A stretch of 33,162 nucleotides of DNA from Hyphomicrobiales bacterium. GTDB taxonomy: Bacteria; Pseudomonadota; Alphaproteobacteria; Rhizobiales; TMED25. Location of the stretch: contig JADHLM010000002.1 in the NCBI GenBank assembly GCA_016780665.1, positions 1 to 33,162 on the forward strand, in the 5' to 3' direction. Numbering within the stretch: the first letter of the stretch is position 1; the number at the start of each line of letters is the position of its first letter. Positions 9,485 through 17,802 of this stretch are shown one piece after another. The notes under the pieces were generated by a model. The model was given only the letters and a program-made list of their open reading frames with translations. It was not told where the DNA came from and searched no databases. A program made the position numbers and the translations under genes.

Positions 9485-9503
9485 AAAAATAGATTGGAAA
9501 AGA

Positions 9504-11669
9504 ATGTTTAATATACAAAAAGAAGAAATTACTTGGGGTGGAAGAAGTCTCAAGATCGAGACAGGAAAAATAGCAAGACAGGCAGATGGAGCGGTTATTG
9601 TAACTTACGGAGGCACATCAGTTATTGCAACTGTTTGTGCAGAAAAGAAGCCTAAGTCAGGGATTGATTTTTTCCCTCTCACAGTAAATTACCAGGAAAA
9701 ATCCTATGCATCTGGCAAAATACCTGGTGGATATTTCAAACGCGAAGGACGCCCTACAGAAAGAGAAACCCTAATTTCCAGGCTTATAGACAGACCTATC
9801 CGCCCACTTTTTGTAAAAGAATTTAAAAATGAAACACAAGTAATTGCTACAGTGTTAACATATGATCATGAAAATGATGCAGACATAGTTGCTATGATAG
9901 CGTGTTCCGCTGCTTTGACCATATCTGGAATTCCTTTTAAAGGTCCTATTGGTGCTGCAAAAGTTGGCTATAATAATAATGAATTCATATTAAATCCAAC
10001 TACCAATGAAATGCAGGACTCAAACCTTGATCTTATTGTTGCTGGAACTAAAAATGCAATATTAATGATTGAGTCTGAAGCATCAGAATTGACTGAAAAA
10101 ACAATGTTAGAAGCAGTTATGTTTGCACATGAGTCCATGCAAGATGTCATTGAAATGATCAAAGATCTTGCAAGAAAATGTGCTAAAGATCCGATGGAAA
10201 TTGAATTAAAAGATCATTCGGCAATGGAAAGTTTTATAACAAAAATTGCAAAAATTAAATTAGAAGATGCATTCAAAATTATTGATAAACAGGAAAGATA
10301 CAAAGAAGTTACAAAAACTAAAGATTTTGTTTTTGAAAAACTATCAAAAGAGTATGGTGAAGATTATGATGATATTGCGGCTTCTGATATCTTCAAAAAC
10401 ATAGAGAGTAATATTGTCCGTACTCTCATATTGAAAGACTCAAAAAGAATTGATGGAAGAGGTTTAGCAGATATTAGGCCAATATCAGTTGAGGTTGGCA
10501 CTCTCGCTCAAACACATGGTTCATCACTTTTTACCAGAGGAGAAACACAAGCATTAGTTGTAACAACTCTAGGAACAGCTGAAGATGAACAATACATTGA
10601 CTCCCTAGATGGTACTAAAAAAGAAAATTTTCTATTACATTACAATTTTCCTCCATATTCTGTAGGTGAAGTTGGTAGAATTGGTGCAACAGGTAGGAGA
10701 GAAGTCGGTCATGGAAAGCTCGCATGGCGAGCCATTCATCCCTTACTGCCAAGTAAAGATGAATTTCCTTACACCATCAGAATAGTATCAGAAATAACTG
10801 AATCAAATGGATCCTCTTCAATGGCAAGCGTATGTGGTGCATCCCTATCCCTAATGGATGCAGGTGTCCCAATAAGGGAACCAATAGCTGGTATTGCGAT
10901 GGGATTAATTCTAGAGGGAAAAGATTATGCAGTACTGTCTGATATTATTGGAGATGAAGATCATCTAGGTGATATGGACTTCAAGGTTGCGGGTACAAGT
11001 AAAGGAATTACTACTCTTCAAATGGATATAAAAATAGCTGGCATTACAAAAGAAATCATGAAAAAAGCTCTTGATCAAGCTAAAGATGGAAGAAAACATA
11101 TTCTATCTGAAATGCAAAAAGCCATAAAAACATCCAGAAATGATGTCGCTGATAATGCTCCGAGAATTGTTAAAATGAACATACCTGTAGATAAGATAAA
11201 AGACGTAATTGGCTCAGGTGGTAAAGTTATTAAAGAAATGGTTGAGCAGACAGGCGCAAAAATAAGTGTTGAAGACTCTGGGGTTATAACAATTGCTTCA
11301 GCTGACAAGAACGCAATTGAAATGGCACAGGAAAAAATTCACATGATTGTAGATGAACCAAAAGTTGGAGAAATCTATAAAGGTAAGATCGTTAAGATTG
11401 TTGATTTTGGAGCTTTTGTTAATTTCTTTGGTCCTAGAGACGGATTGGTGCACATTTCACAACTAAGCAACGAAAGAACATCACAAGTGACAGATGTTGT
11501 TAACGAAAATGAAGAAGTGTATGTGAAACTAATTGGTTTCGACGACAGGGGTAAGGCAAGATTGTCAATGAAAGGACTTGATCAAAAAACAGGCCTTGAA
11601 GTAAAAGGTGAGACACCAGCTGATGATGAGGTTAAACCTAAGAAAAGTAGAAAAAAGAAAAAGGATTAA
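9504..11669 (+). CDS. pnp: Polyribonucleotide nucleotidyltransferase (PNPase)
   Basis: 3'-to-5' phosphorolytic exoribonuclease of the RNA degradosome. The 721 residues show two RNase PH-like domains separated by a helical segment, a KH domain (IGSGGKVIKEMVEQTGAKI, from about 565) and an S1 domain (GEIYKGKIVKIVDFGAFV, from about 620). GGRREVGHGKLAWRA-type core residues appear at the start of the second PH domain (GATGRREVGHGKLA). The C-terminus is a short Lys-rich tail whose A-rich DNA may double as the U-tract of a terminator for the converging fabI transcript. rpsO-pnp linkage is conserved. Confidence 0.97.
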   Translation: MFNIQKEEITWGGRSLKIETGKIARQADGAVIVTYGGTSVIATVCAEKKPKSGIDFFPLTVNYQEKSYASGKIPGGYFKREGRPTERETLISRLIDRPIRPLFVKEFKNETQVIATVLTYDHENDADIVAMIACSAALTISGIPFKGPIGAAKVGYNNNEFILNPTTNEMQDSNLDLIVAGTKNAILMIESEASELTEKTMLEAVMFAHESMQDVIEMIKDLARKCAKDPMEIELKDHSAMESFITKIAKIKLEDAFKIIDKQERYKEVTKTKDFVFEKLSKEYGEDYDDIAASDIFKNIESNIVRTLILKDSKRIDGRGLADIRPISVEVGTLAQTHGSSLFTRGETQALVVTTLGTAEDEQYIDSLDGTKKENFLLHYNFPPYSVGEVGRIGATGRREVGHGKLAWRAIHPLLPSKDEFPYTIRIVSEITESNGSSSMASVCGASLSLMDAGVPIREPIAGIAMGLILEGKDYAVLSDIIGDEDHLGDMDFKVAGTSKGITTLQMDIKIAGITKEIMKKALDQAKDGRKHILSEMQKAIKTSRNDVADNAPRIVKMNIPVDKIKDVIGSGGKVIKEMVEQTGAKISVEDSGVITIASADKNAIEMAQEKIHMIVDEPKVGEIYKGKIVKIVDFGAFVNFFGPRDGLVHISQLSNERTSQVTDVVNENEEVYVKLIGFDDRGKARLSMKGLDQKTGLEVKGETPADDEVKPKKSRKKKKD

Positions 11670-11690
11670 AATATAATTTAAAACTAATCC
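11651..11690 (-). terminator. Weak candidate terminator for the fab operon, inside the pnp 3' end
   Basis: GGATTA (11663-11668) and TAATCC (11685-11690) form a 6-bp inverted repeat with a 16-nt AT-rich loop. Read on the minus strand, the hairpin is followed by the complement of the A-rich pnp tail (11651-11662), giving a U-rich tract. It would end fabI transcripts; the plus strand has no T-run after it. The short stem and large loop make this tentative. Confidence 0.3.
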
Positions 11691-12532
11691 TGGCTATTGT
11701 ATATTGTTTCATCTCGAAGCATATCAGGACGTGGTGTAGATATGATGTTGTAACCAGAATCGACATAATGTACCTCACCCGTAACACCTGAAGAAAGGTC
11801 ACTTAGGAGATATATCGATGCACCGCCAATTTCATCAAGCGTGATGGTCCTTCTTAAGGGTGAGTGTCTTTTTTGAAAATTATACATTGCTCTTGCATCT
11901 GCAATACCCCCACCTGCTAATGTTCTCATAGGTCCTGCAGATATTGCATTTACCCTGATACCTCTTTCACCAAAATCTGAGGCAAGATATCTAACTGAAG
12001 ACTCCAATCCCGCTTTTGCAATTCCCATCACATTATAATTTGGCATTACTTTATTAGCACCATCAAATGTTAATGTTAGAATTGATCCTTTATTATTCAT
12101 AATTTTTTGTGCTTCTCTTGCTATCTCTGTGAGTGAATAACATGATATAAGCATTGTTTTTATAAAATTTTCTTTAGTTGTCTCATAATAATGCCCTTTT
12201 AGTTGGCTTTTATCTGAGAATGCAATAGCGTGAACAAGAAAATCGATTTGACCCCATTCTTTACCAATTTTATAATAAAAATCAATCACTTGCTCACTAG
12301 ACTCCACGTCACAAGGAAGAATTAAATTTGATCCCAACTCCTTAGCAAGTGGTTCAACTCTTTTCTTTAATGTTTCTGTTTGATATGAAAATGCGATTTC
12401 AGCACCTGCTGCGAATAATGATCTCGCAATACCCCATGCAATTGAATGATCATTTGCGACACCCATTACAACACCCCTCTTTCCCTTCATGAGTGATAAA
12501 TTTAAATTTGGGCTAATTTTTATGGCATTCAT
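11684..12532 (-). CDS. fabI: Enoyl-[acyl-carrier-protein] reductase (NADH), FabI
   Basis: Reduces trans-2-enoyl-ACP in the last step of each elongation cycle. Short-chain dehydrogenase fold: nucleotide-binding GVANDHSIAWGIA (24-36), HAIAFSDKSQLKG (101-113), catalytic Tyr166 and Lys173 in PNYNVMGIAK, then SAGPMRTLAGGGI. The residue equivalent to E. coli Tyr146 is Phe156 (LTLTFDGA). At 282 residues it is slightly long because of an N-terminal extension before MKGKRG. Its ATG directly abuts the fabB stop, and the gene is last in the fabA-fabB-fabI run. Confidence 0.95.
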   Translation of the reverse strand: MNAIKISPNLNLSLMKGKRGVVMGVANDHSIAWGIARSLFAAGAEIAFSYQTETLKKRVEPLAKELGSNLILPCDVESSEQVIDFYYKIGKEWGQIDFLVHAIAFSDKSQLKGHYYETTKENFIKTMLISCYSLTEIAREAQKIMNNKGSILTLTFDGANKVMPNYNVMGIAKAGLESSVRYLASDFGERGIRVNAISAGPMRTLAGGGIADARAMYNFQKRHSPLRRTITLDEIGGASIYLLSDLSSGVTGEVHYVDSGYNIISTPRPDMLRDETIYNSQD

Positions 12533-13747
12533 TTAATGAACTTTCTGAAATACTAAACAAGCATTTGTTCCACCAAAGCCGAAAGCATTGGACATAACAA
12601 GATTTAATTCTTTATTTTCCTGTCTTTCAAGGGCTATTGGAATATCTTCAAAATTTGGATCTAACTCATCAATATTAGCGGATTTGCAAATGAAATTATT
12701 CTCCATCATTATGAGAGAGAATATAGCTTCGTGAGCACCAGCTGCACCTAATGAATGACCGCTCAAAGATTTTGTTGCAGAGATTATAGGAACATTTTTG
12801 CCAAAGAAATTCTTAATCGCATTAGCCTCAATGATATCCCCTTGGGGCGTTGATGTCGCATGTGGGTTAATATAGTCAATATTTTCTTTCACAGCTGAAG
12901 TTGCTAATTTCATCGCCCTCTCTGCGCCTTCTCCAGATAGCAATACCATATCATTACCATCTGATGTAGAACCATAACCAACTATTTCTGCATATATCTT
13001 GGCTCCACGTGCTTTTGCGTGTTCAAATTCTTCTAAAATTAGAATACCAGCACCACCAGCAATTACAAATCCATCCCGGTTTAAATCATAAGCTCGACTA
13101 GCCCTATGCGGTTCGTCATTAAAATTTGATGACATCGCACCCATCGCATCAAATGTAACAGATAGAGTCCAATCGAGTTCTTCTCCTCCACCAGCAATCA
13201 TTACGTCCTGACTTCCCCACTTAATGAGCTCATATGAGCTTCCTATACAATTATTTGAAGTTGCACAGGCTGATGAAATAGAATAGTTAACGCCTTTAAT
13301 TCCCAAATATGTTGATAACGTTGCAGAAGCCATTGAACACATTGCTTTTGGTACAACAAATGGTCCTACATGTTTTGCACCCCGCTCCCTTGTTTGATCA
13401 GCAGCCTTGACTATTGCTCTAGTTGATGGTCCACCAGTCCCAACTATCAGTCCTGTTTTTTCATTTGAAACTTCCCTTTCTGAGAGTCCAGCATCTGCTA
13501 TTGCCTGCTCGGCTGATATATATGCCCATGCGGATCCGTCAGCCAAAAATCGAAGCTTCCTTCTATCAATGTATTTTTCTAATTCAAATGTTGGGTTACC
13601 ATATACTTGTGATTTAAACCCATAACTCCCATACTCAACAGCTTTTGTGATACCAGGGTTGCATTCAAAAAGAGATTTCCTAACATCGTCAACGTTATTC
13701 CCTATACTGGAGATAATCCCCATCCCAGTTACCACAACTCTACGCAA
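12533..13747 (-). CDS. fabB: 3-oxoacyl-[acyl-carrier-protein] synthase I (KAS I)
   Basis: Condensing enzyme that extends acyl-ACP with malonyl-ACP; FabB-type enzymes elongate the cis-unsaturated intermediates produced by FabA. The thiolase-fold active site is complete: Cys161 (SSACATSNN), His296 (NPHATSTPQGD), Lys326 and His331 (GHSLGAAGAHEA), matching the spacing of E. coli FabB. The start codon is TTG, supported by AGGGAG 7 nt upstream; the next in-frame ATG would remove the first beta strand (RRVVVTG). At 404 residues it has the family length. It lies between fabA (13 bp upstream) and fabI (abutting). Confidence 0.95.
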   Translation of the reverse strand: MRRVVVTGMGIISSIGNNVDDVRKSLFECNPGITKAVEYGSYGFKSQVYGNPTFELEKYIDRRKLRFLADGSAWAYISAEQAIADAGLSEREVSNEKTGLIVGTGGPSTRAIVKAADQTRERGAKHVGPFVVPKAMCSMASATLSTYLGIKGVNYSISSACATSNNCIGSSYELIKWGSQDVMIAGGGEELDWTLSVTFDAMGAMSSNFNDEPHRASRAYDLNRDGFVIAGGAGILILEEFEHAKARGAKIYAEIVGYGSTSDGNDMVLLSGEGAERAMKLATSAVKENIDYINPHATSTPQGDIIEANAIKNFFGKNVPIISATKSLSGHSLGAAGAHEAIFSLIMMENNFICKSANIDELDPNFEDIPIALERQENKELNLVMSNAFGFGGTNACLVFQKVH

Positions 13748-13754
13748 AACTTAT

Positions 13755-13760
13755 CTCCCT
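13755..13760 (-). promoter_or_regulatory. Shine-Dalgarno that decides the TTG start of fabB
   Basis: The minus strand reads AGGGAG here, 7 nt before TTG at 13745-13747 and directly after the fabA stop. It is among the strongest ribosome-binding sites in the window and supports initiation at TTG rather than at a downstream ATG. Confidence 0.7.
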
Positions 13761-14270
13761 TTAATTTTCAAATAGACCAACTTTAAGACCCTCTGCAAAA
13801 TAAACTTTTTCACTATCAGCATAGAGTTCTCCATCGGCTACACCTAAAGTTAGGTTTCTTGTAACTAACTTTTTAATATTAACTTTATATTCTATACGTT
13901 GAATAGAAGGATCAATCATTCCAAAAAATTTTACTTCACCCACTCCTAATGCTCTTCCTTTTCCTGGCCTTCCAAGCCAACCTAAATAAAATCCTAACAA
14001 CTGCCATAGTGCATCAAGACCTAAACATCCTGGCATAACAGGATCATTTTGAAAATGGCAATCAAAAAACCATAAATCGTCTTTTATTTCCATCTCAGCT
14101 ACTATCTGCCCTTTTGAAAAAATTCCACCCTCTTGACTTATGTGTGAAATTTTATCAAACATTAACATTGGTGGCATTGGTAACTTAGCATTTCCAGGAC
14201 CAAATAATTTTCCCTCAGCGCATTCAATCAATTCATTGTAAGTAAATGAAGACTTGTTAAGTTTAGACAT
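13761..14270 (-). CDS. fabA: 3-hydroxydecanoyl-[ACP] dehydratase/isomerase FabA
   Basis: Dehydrates 3-hydroxydecanoyl-ACP and isomerises trans-2 to cis-3-decenoyl-ACP, the branch point of anaerobic unsaturated fatty acid synthesis. Hot-dog fold; catalytic His72 (FFDCHFQNDPVMPG) and Asp86 (LGLDALWQL) are present at the spacing of E. coli His70/Asp84. I start at the ATG at 14268-14270 (169 residues); a TTG directly upstream would add one residue. First gene of the fabA-fabB-fabI run and divergent from irr, an arrangement common in Alphaproteobacteria. Confidence 0.96.
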   Translation of the reverse strand: MSKLNKSSFTYNELIECAEGKLFGPGNAKLPMPPMLMFDKISHISQEGGIFSKGQIVAEMEIKDDLWFFDCHFQNDPVMPGCLGLDALWQLLGFYLGWLGRPGKGRALGVGEVKFFGMIDPSIQRIEYKVNIKKLVTRNLTLGVADGELYADSEKVYFAEGLKVGLFEN

Positions 14271-14351
14271 CAAAGATTCAATAATTTACATTAATATTAT
14301 TATATTATAAGTTAGATAAAAGTAATTTTAATATATATGATTAATTTTTAA
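14271..14351. promoter_or_regulatory. Divergent fabA / irr control region
   Basis: This 81-bp, nearly pure A/T spacer must hold the start sites of both the fabA operon (minus) and irr (plus). Several TATAAT-like hexamers occur (for example around 14301-14311), but with so little GC I cannot choose among them, and I see no convincing palindrome that could be an Irr operator. Confidence 0.4.
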
Positions 14352-14786
14352 ATGCAAAACCAAACATCAAAAACACAGCCTCTAATGAATAAGATATGCA
14401 TTATGGGAATGCTCAGAAAGGCTGATATTAAACTAACAAAACAAAGAGTATCCTTGGCTGGTATCCTATTTAACCTTAAAAGTGGTCATTTTACTGCTGA
14501 AGATCTACATGACGAAACAAAAATCAAAAATCTGAAAATTTCCCTCGCGACAGTTTATAATACACTTAACCATTTTTCACAAAATGGCCTTATAAAAACA
14601 CTCCAACTTGATAATCAAAAAACATATTATGATCGCAACACTGAAAATCATTACCATGTTAAAAATGGAAACGAAATAGAAGATATTTCAACTGATGCTG
14701 TTAAAATAACTCTAGATAATTATGAATTACCTGCAGGGAAAAAAATTAAATCAATAGATGTTTTGATAACTTTATCAGAAAAATAG
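14352..14786 (+). CDS. irr: Irr-type iron/heme response regulator, Fur family
   Basis: Transcription regulator which in Rhizobiales and relatives senses heme status and controls iron and heme genes. The winged-helix half contains MLRKADIKLTKQRVSLAGIL, HFTAEDLHDE and the recognition segment ISLATVYNTLNHFSQNGL. The rest matches Irr rather than classical Fur: DRNTENHYHV occupies the position of the Irr His-rich motif (usually HHH), and the CxxC zinc pairs of Fur are missing. At 144 residues it is slightly short. The N-terminus has alternative ATGs at 14385 and 14403. Location beside fabA is a typical alphaproteobacterial arrangement. Whether it regulates the fab genes is not shown. Confidence 0.85.
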   Translation: MQNQTSKTQPLMNKICIMGMLRKADIKLTKQRVSLAGILFNLKSGHFTAEDLHDETKIKNLKISLATVYNTLNHFSQNGLIKTLQLDNQKTYYDRNTENHYHVKNGNEIEDISTDAVKITLDNYELPAGKKIKSIDVLITLSEK

Positions 14787-14796
14787 CGAATATATT

Positions 14797-15390
14797 TCAT
14801 TCAGCAGAGTAAATTTCTTCCCCTCTGTATACTCCGTATATCAGCTCTTGAGAAATCCAACCTGTTCTATCATCTACGCTCACATTACAAATAATGCCAT
14901 CACATTGAATTATTGATACTATTACTCCAGGTTCTAACTTTGTTTTAACTTTTAGAGAGTCCTTTGTGTTATATAAATCGTGGTAAATATCAATTTCCTT
15001 ATTTACTTCCCATGGAGCTATAATACCAGTTCTATTTGAAGAAATAAGGGTATTCTTTATCCACCCAATATTCGCATCAAAGTCTCTTATCTTACTCCAT
15101 CCATCAACATCCTCTAGTATCTCAATTGGGATCGATCTTTTATTATATGTCCAAATAATACTATGTTCTAGAGATGGGCCTAATCTTACGTTCGTCTTTG
15201 TTGCCCTAAGACTCTTGAAATTGTAATCCCTGTTATTTGCTTTTGTGATTTCACCCGATGAGCTTACAACAATTTCTTCAAACTCTTTAAATGCATTATT
15301 GAAAGTTTTGGCAGTAAAAAAAATAATACACAAAGTGATAATGAAAATAATTGTTATTTTATTTAAAATATACTTCTTAATAACTATCAT
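14797..15390 (-). CDS. Membrane-anchored protein with tandem SH3-like domains
   Basis: From the ATG at 15388-15390 (197 residues) the protein has an N-terminal hydrophobic segment (about 11-27, KITIIFIITLCIIFFTA), acting as a signal anchor or uncleaved signal peptide, then two bacterial SH3-like units: about 58-118 (LRATKTNVRLGPSLEHSIIW...GWSKIRD...GWIKNTLIS) and about 123-186. This pattern matches an alphaproteobacterial SH3 family of unknown function, probably periplasmic and possibly cell-wall-associated. A longer frame to 15426 would begin with TTG and is less likely. The start overlaps the end of the ThiF-like gene by 14 bp. It converges on irr with a 10-bp gap. Confidence 0.8.
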   Translation of the reverse strand: MIVIKKYILNKITIIFIITLCIIFFTAKTFNNAFKEFEEIVVSSSGEITKANNRDYNFKSLRATKTNVRLGPSLEHSIIWTYNKRSIPIEILEDVDGWSKIRDFDANIGWIKNTLISSNRTGIIAPWEVNKEIDIYHDLYNTKDSLKVKTKLEPGVIVSIIQCDGIICNVSVDDRTGWISQELIYGVYRGEEIYSAE

Positions 15391-16126
15391 ACGCAAATGT
15401 CTCAAACTTATTATTAAGAATATCAACCACTAATAATTTCCCTACTAATGTATTTTCAAAACCCAGGCTTATTTTTATGGTCTCACCACCCATAATGGTT
15501 CCAACAAGAGTAGTTGTTATAGATAATACTCCTACGTCCGCACATGTTTCTTGATTACCTTCTAATGTTTCTTCATCAAATAAGTCCCTTATCTTTGGGT
15601 ATTTACGTTCATTGTTTGATGGTAAAATTGATGTAATCTGTCCCTCGAATGCTCTTACACTACCGAATATGTATGGTTTTTCAAGTTCTTGACATAGATC
15701 AGCTACTCTAAATCTAGTATTAAAATTATCTGTGCAGTCGACAATGATATCATATTTACTTATGATATCTTTAAATTCCTTATCCTTCACGTCAAGTTGA
15801 TAAGTATTAACTAATATATTTGGGTTTAATTGGCTCACAAATATTTTAGCACTATCTACTTTCGGTAAACCCACGCTGTTTACATTATGTATAAACTGTC
15901 TTTGTAAATTTGAAATATCTACTTTATCAAAATCTACTATACCTATGCAACCGACCCCCACACTTGACAAATGCATTATAACTGGCGCTCCTAAGCCCCC
16001 GGCTCCAATTACTATTATTTTAGTATTTTTTAATTTTAATTGACCAGGACCGCCTAAATTCTTTATGAGAATTTGCTTTGAATATCTCTTAAGTTCCTCT
16101 TCATTTAATTTAGTTTTAACTGACAT
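15377..16126 (-). CDS. ThiF/MoeB/HesA-family adenylyltransferase lacking the zinc site
   Basis: E1-like enzyme that normally adenylates the C-terminal glycine of a sulfur-carrier protein (MoaD, ThiS or similar). Visible: nucleotide loop IVIGAGGLGAPV (38-49), NLQRQF (73-78), the acceptor DCTDNFNTR (130-138), and Cys195 in ETCADVGVLS where family members have the thiol that receives sulfur. The two CxxC zinc pairs found in MoeB and ThiF are absent: the first region reads NNERKYPKIRDLF and the C-terminus ends FETFAYDSY. At 249 residues length is normal. No carrier-protein gene is nearby, so molybdopterin, thiamine or another pathway cannot be chosen. Overlaps the SH3 gene by 14 bp. Confidence 0.85.
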   Translation of the reverse strand: MSVKTKLNEEELKRYSKQILIKNLGGPGQLKLKNTKIIVIGAGGLGAPVIMHLSSVGVGCIGIVDFDKVDISNLQRQFIHNVNSVGLPKVDSAKIFVSQLNPNILVNTYQLDVKDKEFKDIISKYDIIVDCTDNFNTRFRVADLCQELEKPYIFGSVRAFEGQITSILPSNNERKYPKIRDLFDEETLEGNQETCADVGVLSITTTLVGTIMGGETIKISLGFENTLVGKLLVVDILNNKFETFAYDSY

Positions 16127-16140
16127 GTAAAATCAAAAAC

Positions 16141-16596
16141 CTATACACCTGTAGATCCAAAGCCACCATCGTTTCTTGATGTTTCTGTTAAAAATTCGAT
16201 TTCTTCAATTTTAACTTTCTCATATTTTGAAATAATCATTTGGGCGATTCTATCTCCATTTTTTACAATAAAATCCTCGTGTCCATGATTTATCAAAATA
16301 ATTTTAATTTCACCCCTATAATCATTATCAATTGTTCCAGGAGAATTTAAAACTGTCACTCCATATTTGTATGCTAAACCTGATCTTGGTCTGATTTGTG
16401 CTTCACAACCATCCGGTAGCTCTATTGTTATACCTGTTGGAATTATTTCCCATTTATTAGGTTTAATAGTAATTTGCTCAGTATTTTGCTCTAAATTAGC
16501 AACTAGATCAAGACCTGACGAACCTGTTGTCTGATATTGTGGAAGCTTAATGGTTTCTCGATTTGATTTTTTATAAATTTTAAGTATATTTTTCAT
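16141..16596 (-). CDS. dut: Deoxyuridine 5'-triphosphate nucleotidohydrolase (dUTPase)
   Basis: Hydrolyses dUTP to dUMP and pyrophosphate, keeping uracil out of DNA and feeding dTMP synthesis. All five trimeric dUTPase motifs are present in 151 residues: SSGLDL (26-31), RPRSGLA (69-75), LNSPGTIDNDYRGE (83-96), NGDRIAQM (113-120) and the C-terminal RNDGGFGSTGV (141-151). It follows coaBC by 3 bp, as in many Proteobacteria. Confidence 0.96.
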   Translation of the reverse strand: MKNILKIYKKSNRETIKLPQYQTTGSSGLDLVANLEQNTEQITIKPNKWEIIPTGITIELPDGCEAQIRPRSGLAYKYGVTVLNSPGTIDNDYRGEIKIILINHGHEDFIVKNGDRIAQMIISKYEKVKIEEIEFLTETSRNDGGFGSTGV

Positions 16597-16599
16597 AAA

Positions 16600-17799
16600 T
16601 CATTCAAAATATTCTGATATCAAATTAGATAACTTATTTGCAACATCCATCTTTGACATTTTCTTCCAATTCTCTGTATTTGATTTATTGAAAAAGACTA
16701 TAGTATTATCGTCACCATTAAAAACATTGTTTTTCTCAGATACATCATTAGCGAGCAGCCAGTCCATGTTTACTTTTTCCAACTTATTTTTAGCATTCTC
16801 AATCAAATTTTCTGTTTCTGCAGCAAATCCAATTGCTAGTTTTGGCTTTGTATTTGGATTATTTACAATAGTTTTTATAATATTTGTATTTTCAGTTAAT
16901 TCTAGACTTGGAACGCTTCTATCTTTCTTTATTTTTTGATTGGAATAATTCTTTACTTTCCAATCTGCAACTGCTGCTGCAAATATTCCAATATCGGCGG
17001 GTGATACACTCTGGACTGCATCAAGCATTTGCTTTGCTGTATCGATCTTTATGCACTTAACACCGTCTGGTATTGGCTCATTTGATGGGCCGCTTATCAA
17101 TGTTGTTTTTGCACCAAATTGTGATAAAGAAGCTGCTATTGCGTAGCCTTGCTTGCCAGAAGAATTATTTGTGATATACCTTACTGGATCTATTGGTTCG
17201 ATTGTTGGTCCTGCTGTAACAAATGCAGTCTTGTTCTTAAGTTTTGTTCTTTTTTGAAAAAACTCGACAATACACCCAAGTATATCTGCAGGCTCTTCCA
17301 TTCTACCCATACCATTTTCACCACAAGCAGTTTCTCCATGAGAAGGTCCAAATACATAAATGCCATTCTCTCTAATTTTTTTTATATTATTTTTTGTAAT
17401 TGCATTTTGATACATCTGAGGGTTCATGGCAGGAACAATAATTATTGGTTTATTTGATGCTAACAAAGTCGTAGAAGCCAGGTCGTCTGCTATTCCATTC
17501 GCCATTTTAGCAATAATATTAGCTGTCGCAGGTGCTACAACTATTAAATCCATTGTTCGTGATAGATTTATGTGTCCCATATGCAGTTCACTATGGTAAT
17601 CAAATAAATTTGTATGAACTTCATTTTGAGATAACTGGGAAACAGTAAGTTCTGTTACAAATTCTTTAGCAGATTGTGTTAGAATCACATGCACATTAGA
17701 ACCTGACTTTTTTAATGATCTAATCAGTTCAAGACTCTTATATGCTGCAATCCCACCGCTTATAACTAGGAGTATGTTTTTACCTTTGAGATTTAACAT
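16600..17799 (-). CDS. coaBC: Bifunctional phosphopantothenoylcysteine decarboxylase / synthase
   Basis: Two consecutive steps of coenzyme A synthesis in one protein. The N-terminal FMN-binding CoaC half (about 1-185) has His76 (GHINLSRTM), PAMN with Asn126, and Cys159 in ETACGENGMGRM, all equivalent to active-site residues of the E. coli enzyme. The C-terminal CoaB half begins about 190 with VTAGPTIEPIDPVRYITNNSSGK and contains the VADWKVKNYSNQKIKK loop. 399 residues is normal. Another CoA gene, coaA, lies about 14 kb away in this window. ubiB ends 3 bp before its ATG. Confidence 0.97.
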   Translation of the reverse strand: MLNLKGKNILLVISGGIAAYKSLELIRSLKKSGSNVHVILTQSAKEFVTELTVSQLSQNEVHTNLFDYHSELHMGHINLSRTMDLIVVAPATANIIAKMANGIADDLASTTLLASNKPIIIVPAMNPQMYQNAITKNNIKKIRENGIYVFGPSHGETACGENGMGRMEEPADILGCIVEFFQKRTKLKNKTAFVTAGPTIEPIDPVRYITNNSSGKQGYAIAASLSQFGAKTTLISGPSNEPIPDGVKCIKIDTAKQMLDAVQSVSPADIGIFAAAVADWKVKNYSNQKIKKDRSVPSLELTENTNIIKTIVNNPNTKPKLAIGFAAETENLIENAKNKLEKVNMDWLLANDVSEKNNVFNGDDNTIVFFNKSNTENWKKMSKMDVANKLSNLISEYFE

Positions 17800-17802
17800 C
17801 CT

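Noticed and set aside
14763..14776. Inverted repeat TGATAA/TTATCA at the irr 3' end as terminator
   Set aside because: It lies in coding sequence, has a 2-bp centre and no T-run after it on either strand.
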